Assembly: GCA_964636985.1 (NCBI GenBank)
Contig: CAZWSX010000007.1
Coordinates: 194,226 to 258,225, forward strand
DNA: 64,000 nucleotides
Origin: CAZWSX01 sp964636985
GTDB taxonomy: Bacteria; Planctomycetota; Planctomycetia; Pirellulales; Pirellulaceae
Direction: 5' to 3'
Part shown: positions 59,033 to 64,000 of the stretch, in pieces
Numbering within the stretch: position 1 is the stretch's first letter
Layout: every line of letters starts with the position of its first letter
Translations under genes and position numbers: made by a program
The notes under the pieces: model-generated
What the model was told of the DNA's origin: nothing
Databases searched by the model: none
The model's input: only the letters and a program-made list of their open reading frames with translations

Positions 59033-60443
59033 CAACCTGCTTCCTCGCCGGGCTGCCTTACGCTCGCTGGTCGGCGGTTCGATGCTTTTCCCGGGTATCG
59101 TTTCGCAGTTGATGGCCGAAGAGTCCACGCGCGAATCGTCATCTGCGTCGTCGCCCGATCCACTTGCGCCCAAGCCGACGCACTTCCCGGCCAAGGCCAA
59201 GCGCGTGATCTTCCTGTTTATGACAGGCGGCGTGTCGCACGTCGAGTCGTTCGACGAAAAGCCCAAGTTATTCGCCGACGGCGGCAAGACCGTGTCGGTG
59301 AACGAGTTTCAGGGGCGCAAGGGGGACTTCACGATGTTCCTCAACAAGCCGCAGTGGGATTTTGCCCGCTCCGGCAAGTGCGGAACCTCAGTCAGCGGCC
59401 TCTTCCCACACATGGCGAAGTGCGTCGACGACATGTGCGTGATTCGCTCGATGACTTCGGATCACACGAATCACTACGAGGCGACGCTCGGCATCCACAC
59501 GGGGTCGTTTACGTTTGCCCGGCCGAGTATTGGCTCGTGGGTCAGCTACGGTTTGGGAACGGTCAATAAGAACTTGCCGTCGTTTGTGGTGATTGCTCCG
59601 CAGACTCCCTACGCGGGCGGCCAAGTATGGGGAAGCGATTTTCTTCCTGGTGCCCATCAAGGGACGCTTGTCGTGCCTGGCGCGGAGCCGGTGGCGAACA
59701 TCCAGCGGCGCGTGCCAACCAGCCGATTACAGGAGATTGAACTCGGTTTGCTTGCCAAGATGAACTCCGCCCATCAATCGACACGAACGGACGATCCCTT
59801 ATTGGCGGCGCGGATCAAGTCGTTCGAGACGGCTTTCGGCATGCAAGCAGAGATGCCCGAGGTCTTCGATCTCTCGAAAGAGGATGATGCGACGCTCCAG
59901 TTGTACGGCCTGGAACGCGGCAGCACACGCGGTTTTGCCTGGCAGTGCCTGGTAGCTCGAAGGATGGCGGAAAGAGGCGTGCGCTTCGTCGAGTTGATCG
60001 ACGTGGGGGCGTCTAACAATTGGGATGCTCACGGCGACATGCAAACGCATGCGCCACTCGCCAAGAATGTCGACCAGCCGATCGCCGGCTTGCTGACCGA
60101 CCTCAAACAGCGTGGCCTCTTGGACGATACGCTCGTCGTCTGGACCACCGAGTTCGGGCGAACCCCGTTCAACTCAGCGGCCGGCGCCAAAGGGCGCGAG
60201 CATCACCACTGGGTCTTTTCGTCGTGGCTGGCGGGTGCCGGCGTGAAGCCCGGCATCACCTATGGCGAGTCGGACGAGTACGGCATTCGCCCGGCGGCGA
60301 ATCCGGTTCACATCCACGACTTCCACGCCACGATCTTGCATCTGATGGGCTTGGACCACGAACGCTTGACGTATCGTCATACGGGCCGCGATTATCGGCT
60401 CACCGACGTGGCCGGCAATGTGGTGCGGGAGATCTTGACCTAG
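59022..60443 (+). CDS. DUF1501 protein
   Basis: 473-residue DUF1501 protein coupled to the preceding cytochrome gene by an 11-base overlap; start at 59022 (MSNNNLLPRRAALRSLVGGS, twin-arginine-like). Family marks: KRVIFLFMTGGVSHVESFDEK, WTTEFGRTPFNS, GREHHHWVFSSWLAGAG, IHDFHATILHLMGLDHERL, VAGNVVREIL. Ends with TAG eight bases before a palindrome. Confidence 0.93.
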   Translation: MSNNNLLPRRAALRSLVGGSMLFPGIVSQLMAEESTRESSSASSPDPLAPKPTHFPAKAKRVIFLFMTGGVSHVESFDEKPKLFADGGKTVSVNEFQGRKGDFTMFLNKPQWDFARSGKCGTSVSGLFPHMAKCVDDMCVIRSMTSDHTNHYEATLGIHTGSFTFARPSIGSWVSYGLGTVNKNLPSFVVIAPQTPYAGGQVWGSDFLPGAHQGTLVVPGAEPVANIQRRVPTSRLQEIELGLLAKMNSAHQSTRTDDPLLAARIKSFETAFGMQAEMPEVFDLSKEDDATLQLYGLERGSTRGFAWQCLVARRMAERGVRFVELIDVGASNNWDAHGDMQTHAPLAKNVDQPIAGLLTDLKQRGLLDDTLVVWTTEFGRTPFNSAAGAKGREHHHWVFSSWLAGAGVKPGITYGESDEYGIRPAANPVHIHDFHATILHLMGLDHERLTYRHTGRDYRLTDVAGNVVREILT

Positions 60444-60450
60444 TGGCACC

Positions 60451-60484
60451 AAAAGTGGCACAGACAATCCTGTCTGTGCGCGGT
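60451..60484 (+). repeat. REP-like palindrome, type B' (GTGG head), copy 2
   Basis: 34 bases identical to 42458. A partial extra head (GTGGCAC) lies just before it at 60443. Confidence 0.85.
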
Positions 60485-60586
60485 AGGGCCGCAGGAAGAA
60501 TGGGAGAGGGGGAGTGGAATTCCCCTGAGGACCTCCTCTTTGAAGCGTGAGGTCCTCGATCACCAAAGGCGGGATGGGGCGACGCC

Positions 60587-61114
60587 CTAGTCCATGTCGC
60601 CCGTCAAATCGCCGGCCGAGACGCAGTTTTCGGCGATGCGGCCTAGTTCGTCGGCGCTGCGACGCTGGCCTACCGAGTGCCATGCCGAGACTTCTTTGAG
60701 TTCGGGCATGAGCGCCGAGAGTTGCTCGACCAAGTTCTGCGAGAGACGCTTCATGGTGGTGTTGGGGCTGAGTTCCAACAGCGACATCGCCGTTTTCATC
60801 ACCCGTAACATTTGAGCTCGTTCCTGCACGGGGCGGGAGAGCGGTCCATCGTCGTCGACCAGCAAGTCGGCGACTGGCACGTCGAGCACTTGTTGCCAGT
60901 CGTAGAGTTCGCTCAAGCGGAGGTCGGCTCCTTCTTCTTCTTGGTTGCGCAGCGTTCGCACGTCGCGTCCCAAGTGTCGCGCGACCGTGCGGAGCGTTAC
61001 GCCTTGCACTTCGCGGACTTCGCGAATGCGGTTGAGCCTGGTTCGCGGTTTAGGGCGGGGGAGGGGTGCTTCGAAATCCTCCGATTTCGAAAGCGAAAGA
61101 TCGACGATCGCCAT
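60587..61114 (-). CDS. Helix-turn-helix regulator
   Basis: 175-residue regulator with an XRE-like HTH at about residues 28-90 (RLNRIREVREVQGVTLRTVARHLGRDVRTLRNQE). The N-terminus is acidic/Pro-rich and the C-terminal half helical without a known domain (MKTAMSLLELSPNTTMKRLSQNL). Start is the ATG at 61114. Monocistronic; targets unknown. Confidence 0.85.
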   Translation of the reverse strand: MAIVDLSLSKSEDFEAPLPRPKPRTRLNRIREVREVQGVTLRTVARHLGRDVRTLRNQEEEGADLRLSELYDWQQVLDVPVADLLVDDDGPLSRPVQERAQMLRVMKTAMSLLELSPNTTMKRLSQNLVEQLSALMPELKEVSAWHSVGQRRSADELGRIAENCVSAGDLTGDMD

Positions 61115-61864
61115 GCCAAGTCTCCTCTTCTGGGCCTCTGTTCCAGGCCCAAGCTTGCCGGGAGCGCAAGCAAAAGTTGTTCCGGGTGCCTCTCAATGCC
61201 GGTTCAGGAGAATTCCCCGCAGCGAACAAGGCGACGTTCTATTGGCCCCTCTGTTCCGAAAGGGGACAACCACGCTCGCCGTTAGCGACGGAAAATGTCG
61301 AAGGGCCGAGTCGCGACCAAGCGCGCTTCCGCCGTATCGAATTCAAGGAAACTAAGTTCAAGTACGCACAGCGCTCCATCGAAGCGACACACCAAATGGT
61401 ATGTAACAACGTGACTTCGCTTATTTCATTGCGTCTTCGATCTCCGCTTCCTTTTCCTGACGTGACCCCGCTGATGGTTGGCGCTACGTCAGTTCGCGGC
61501 TTGGAAGAAACCGCGATACCTTAGTGAATTGATCCGAAATTGATGGTAGGGGTGTCCCCCCCGCCAAACAAGTGGTTCCAAGGGAAAAAAGCGTGCGGAC
61601 TTCCGTTTTTTTTGACCATTTGATTGCCATGGTTGCGGAATCGCTTTTACGTATTCCACGATCCGGAAGGAGTACTCACGATACTGCTGAGAATTGCGGG
61701 AAAACTCGCTGCGATCGAGAATATTCGGTGCTGTTGTTTTGCCGAGCCGGAGGTCTGCCGTTCGAACGGCTTTCCGGGCCAATCATTGGACCTTAACTGA
61801 ACCTGAATATGGTTTCGTATGATCCGTGGCAGGTGGCTAAGTCGTACCCTTCGGCGATTGTTCG
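61115..61864. other. Intergenic region, 750 bases
   Basis: Between divergent genes. Frames of 97-152 codons occur but look like chance frames. It holds an A-tract and a T-tract near 61585-61612 with only a weak stem between them. No RNA gene, repeat or array is recognised; both divergent promoters should lie here. Confidence 0.5.
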
Positions 61865-63175
61865 ATGTCAGTCAAAACCAGCACTGCCGCGTCTCCTTGT
61901 CCCCAGTGTGGATGTGCCCTCTTCCCGTGCCCCAGCTGCGCACAGTTGCTCAAGGATGGGACGGTTCTTTGTGTTTCGTGCGGCTACCACCTCCAACTGG
62001 GTCGGCATGTTGGTGCGTCAGCCAATGGATCTCACGGGATCAAACCGGGGGCGTCGCATAGCAATGGGCACGATCCCAAAGGTCACGCTCCGCCCGCCAG
62101 CAATACTCAGGACTACATTGCGTCGTTGCTGGGAGGCCAGGTGCTGGGAGGCCATGCGCCGTCGCTTCCGGAATCGCCTGCCGGCAAGCTGCCGACGGCA
62201 GCGGCGCCTATCGGGGGCATGGCTGCCGGGAGCACGGCTGTCGGACACGGGCCTGTAGGAAAACTTCCGGCGCTCCAACGTACGTCTAAGCTCAAATGGC
62301 CTGGCTGGCTCACTTTTTCGAAGGGAACGGCCGCGGGTCCCGCAGCTTACGCTCCGCAGACCTTTGCGCATCCGCAGCCGGGAATGCCCCCGCAACCGGT
62401 CTCCAAGCCCGTGATTCGCGTTGCTGCGCCCGTCAAAGAGAGTGTGGAAACCGACGCGAGCCTTTACTGGTTGCCTACGATCTTGCTCGTGATCGGCTTG
62501 GCGGGAATTGGATGGTTTGCCTGGTCTGGTGGCGGCATTCCTGGATTGGTGATCGGGTCCAGTTTGTTGCTGGGCGTGCTGCTGGTGGGGACCCTCTGGA
62601 ATGCGGTGGTCATGCACCTGGCGGGTTGGCTGCTGGAGTTTGATTTCGGTCCGCTCGGGCTGGGGTTGTACCGGCTTTTTGCCCACTCGGTATTCACGGT
62701 GGGGCTTTCGTTGGCAACCGTGCCGTTGGCGAAGTTGACCGGCGCTCCCTTGGGACTGTGGGCCCTCTTGGCGCCGGTCGTCTCGTTTGTCGCCTTTTCA
62801 ATTCTGTTCGACCTCGAATGGTTCGACACCATGGTTGTGTACGGTGTGTTTGTTTTCATCACCGCGCTCTTCCAGTTTTTCGCGTTTGGCCTGTTGCACA
62901 CCGCCAACTACATCCAATACAAGTCGGTCGCGCCACAAGAAGTAGAAGCTCCCCGGCAAGGGGACCGATCATCGGGCGAGGAAGACGACGGAGATGCGGC
63001 TCCAGAACCCGTCCGGGCGGGGGCTCCCGATATCCGCAATCCCGAGCCGGCCGCTCCGGCAAAAGACCCCGAATCGGCAACCAGCGAACCAGCCAAAACG
63101 GACGCGCCAAAAGAAGAGTCGCCCAAAAAGGCTCCGCCCGCTAAGAACATCATCGCGCCCTCTGACGACAACTAG
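61865..63175 (+). CDS. Zinc-ribbon multi-span membrane protein
   Basis: 436-residue protein. N-terminus has three CxxC units (CPQCGCALFPCPSC, then CVSCGYHL), a double zinc ribbon; a flexible Gly/Ala/His-rich linker follows to about 190; then about five membrane helices (LYWLPTILLVIGLAGIGWF, PGLVIGSSLLLGVLLVGTLW, LFAHSVFTVGLSLATV, LLAPVVSFVAFSILF, VYGVFVFITALFQFFAFGLL); the C-terminus is a charged, Pro/Lys-rich tail. No enzyme or transporter family recognised; regulator or sensor is possible. Confidence 0.75.
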   Translation: MSVKTSTAASPCPQCGCALFPCPSCAQLLKDGTVLCVSCGYHLQLGRHVGASANGSHGIKPGASHSNGHDPKGHAPPASNTQDYIASLLGGQVLGGHAPSLPESPAGKLPTAAAPIGGMAAGSTAVGHGPVGKLPALQRTSKLKWPGWLTFSKGTAAGPAAYAPQTFAHPQPGMPPQPVSKPVIRVAAPVKESVETDASLYWLPTILLVIGLAGIGWFAWSGGGIPGLVIGSSLLLGVLLVGTLWNAVVMHLAGWLLEFDFGPLGLGLYRLFAHSVFTVGLSLATVPLAKLTGAPLGLWALLAPVVSFVAFSILFDLEWFDTMVVYGVFVFITALFQFFAFGLLHTANYIQYKSVAPQEVEAPRQGDRSSGEEDDGDAAPEPVRAGAPDIRNPEPAAPAKDPESATSEPAKTDAPKEESPKKAPPAKNIIAPSDDN

Positions 63176-63412
63176 TTCGTGGCCGTCGGCCTGCCCTGGT
63201 AGGGTGTGCGAGCGTCGCACGATCGCGTACCATGCGGCGGCTTTCGGGCGTCTCCTAAGTCATCTAGGCCCCGCGTTTCTTCGCGGTTGCGCATTTGCGC
63301 CACTTACAGTGTGAAGAGAATGTCATCCGCGGGCACGTAGGACGTGCCGATACAATGGCTGTCGGTCATCAACCGACCCCGCCGAACGCCGCGGCGGAGG
63401 GATAACCTTCCG

Positions 63413-64000
63413 TTAGGGCTGATAGGAGACCTTCACCAGTTGTTGAGAAGATGCGGTATGGGAAGTGGAATGACGCCGCCAGAGTCGTTCTAGCTCGTCG
63501 ACGCTTTCGATGCCGTAATGCGTTTGCAGTGCCTGATCGTAGCCTTGATCAAGTGCTTCCAGTGCAAATTCGACAATCTTTGCTGGCTGATCTTTGGTCG
63601 CCAGCATGTGTACGAGAGACAGACTCTGACCATAGAAGGGAGCAACCTGTCCCGCTGAAGTGGACTCGGAGAGACGAAGCAACTCGGCCATTGGCAGTGC
63701 CTGATTGGCGGCAATCGCGTCACGGCAATCACGCTCGTGCAGCAACTGCTTCCCCCGCGTGTCGGCCAGCATCGCGATGCCTTCGTCCAACCATTGCGGC
63801 GGTTGTCGCCCGCCGAACCGATCGGCCAGCACCACATGAGTCAACTCGTGCGGCAAGGCCGACACGGTGCCTTGAGAATCAAGCAACAAATCGATCTGTC
63901 GGGAAGAGATTTTTCCCGCCTCGAGTTGGATCAGGCTGCTACCCGTCGTTTGTCTGCCGTTTGGTCCGACGATTTTGAGATAGGCCGCACGCGTGGCATG
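63413..64000 (-). CDS. HExxH metallopeptidase-like protein, N-terminus outside window
   Basis: Frame stays open to the end of the window, so the gene continues beyond base 64000; about 195 residues are visible. Zinc site HELTHVVLAD, then PPQWLDEGIAMLAD, where the Glu of DEG is the probable third ligand, as in gluzincin (MA-clan) peptidases. It resembles the planctomycete DUF1570/peptidase MA-like family. The TTG used for the shorter frame is not a real start. Confidence 0.8.
   Translation of the reverse strand, partial: HATRAAYLKIVGPNGRQTTGSSLIQLEAGKISSRQIDLLLDSQGTVSALPHELTHVVLADRFGGRQPPQWLDEGIAMLADTRGKQLLHERDCRDAIAANQALPMAELLRLSESTSAGQVAPFYGQSLSLVHMLATKDQPAKIVEFALEALDQGYDQALQTHYGIESVDELERLWRRHSTSHTASSQQLVKVSYQP

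Noticed and set aside
61585..61612. T-tract with possible stem as a terminator
   Set aside because: Only a four-base stem (CGGA with TCCG) precedes the run of T, too weak to claim.
61489..61782. 97-codon frame on the minus strand
   Set aside because: Basic, feature-poor translation in an intergenic region.

Overview
The window reads as chromosomal DNA of a planctomycete, most likely from the Pirellulales side of the phylum. Evidence: five cytochrome-bearing large-protein plus Tat-type partner pairs (four DUF1549/DUF1553 with DUF1501, one DUF1587-1592 type with DUF1552), a DUF1559 prepilin-like protein, a Pirellula-type dehydrogenase/HEAT/haem protein, and an ECF sigma factor next to a Ser/Thr kinase. 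Codon use is G+C rich and leaves many long antisense shadow ORFs. Species cannot be named from the sequence.

Layout. 1-7.3 kb: the 3' part of a SulP anion transporter, a cytochrome/DUF1501 pair, a TolB-like propeller and a small lipoprotein. 7.4-13.7 kb: a large propeller/HEAT/cytochrome protein, a DUF3592-like membrane protein, a PQQ-type propeller and an AIG-repeat protein. 13.9-19 kb (minus strand): a lipoprotein plus DUF1559 unit closed by a strong terminator, and a long repeat protein. 19.1-23.9 kb: a second cytochrome/DUF1501 pair. 24-25.2 kb: a small, A+T-richer XRE/ImmA-like module with a palindromic operator candidate. 25.3-27.2 kb: an ABC-2 exporter. 27.4-29.7 kb: ispF and cysS. 29.7-33 kb: an ECF sigma factor and a kinase with a formylglycine-generating-enzyme-like domain. 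33.1-38.7 kb: an RNA-repair cassette. 38.9-42.4 kb: tad pilus genes (cpaF, tadB, tadC). 42.5-45.8 kb: PDZ, cysteine-cluster and PQQ-propeller genes on the minus strand. 46-60.4 kb: three successive cytochrome/Tat-protein pairs. 60.5-64 kb: an HTH regulator, a zinc-ribbon membrane protein and a truncated HExxH peptidase.

The most interesting unit is 33.4-38.65 kb: four tightly packed genes encoding a stand-alone polynucleotide-kinase-like P-loop protein, a Thg1-family 3'-5' nucleotidyltransferase, Hen1 (RNA 3'-terminal 2'-O-methyltransferase) and Pnkp (5' kinase, 2',3' phosphatase and ligase). Hen1/Pnkp is an established bacterial RNA-repair pair. Adding Thg1 and a second kinase suggests a pathway that rebuilds lost 5' nucleotides before sealing. 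A sigma/kinase regulatory pair is transcribed divergently from the cassette.

A second theme is a set of ten short palindromes directly downstream of stop codons. They have REP architecture, a GTAG or GTGG head at the foot of a hairpin. Two face each other as a REPIN-like pair, and two supply the stop codon of the gene they follow. No transposase of the REP-associated type lies in the window.
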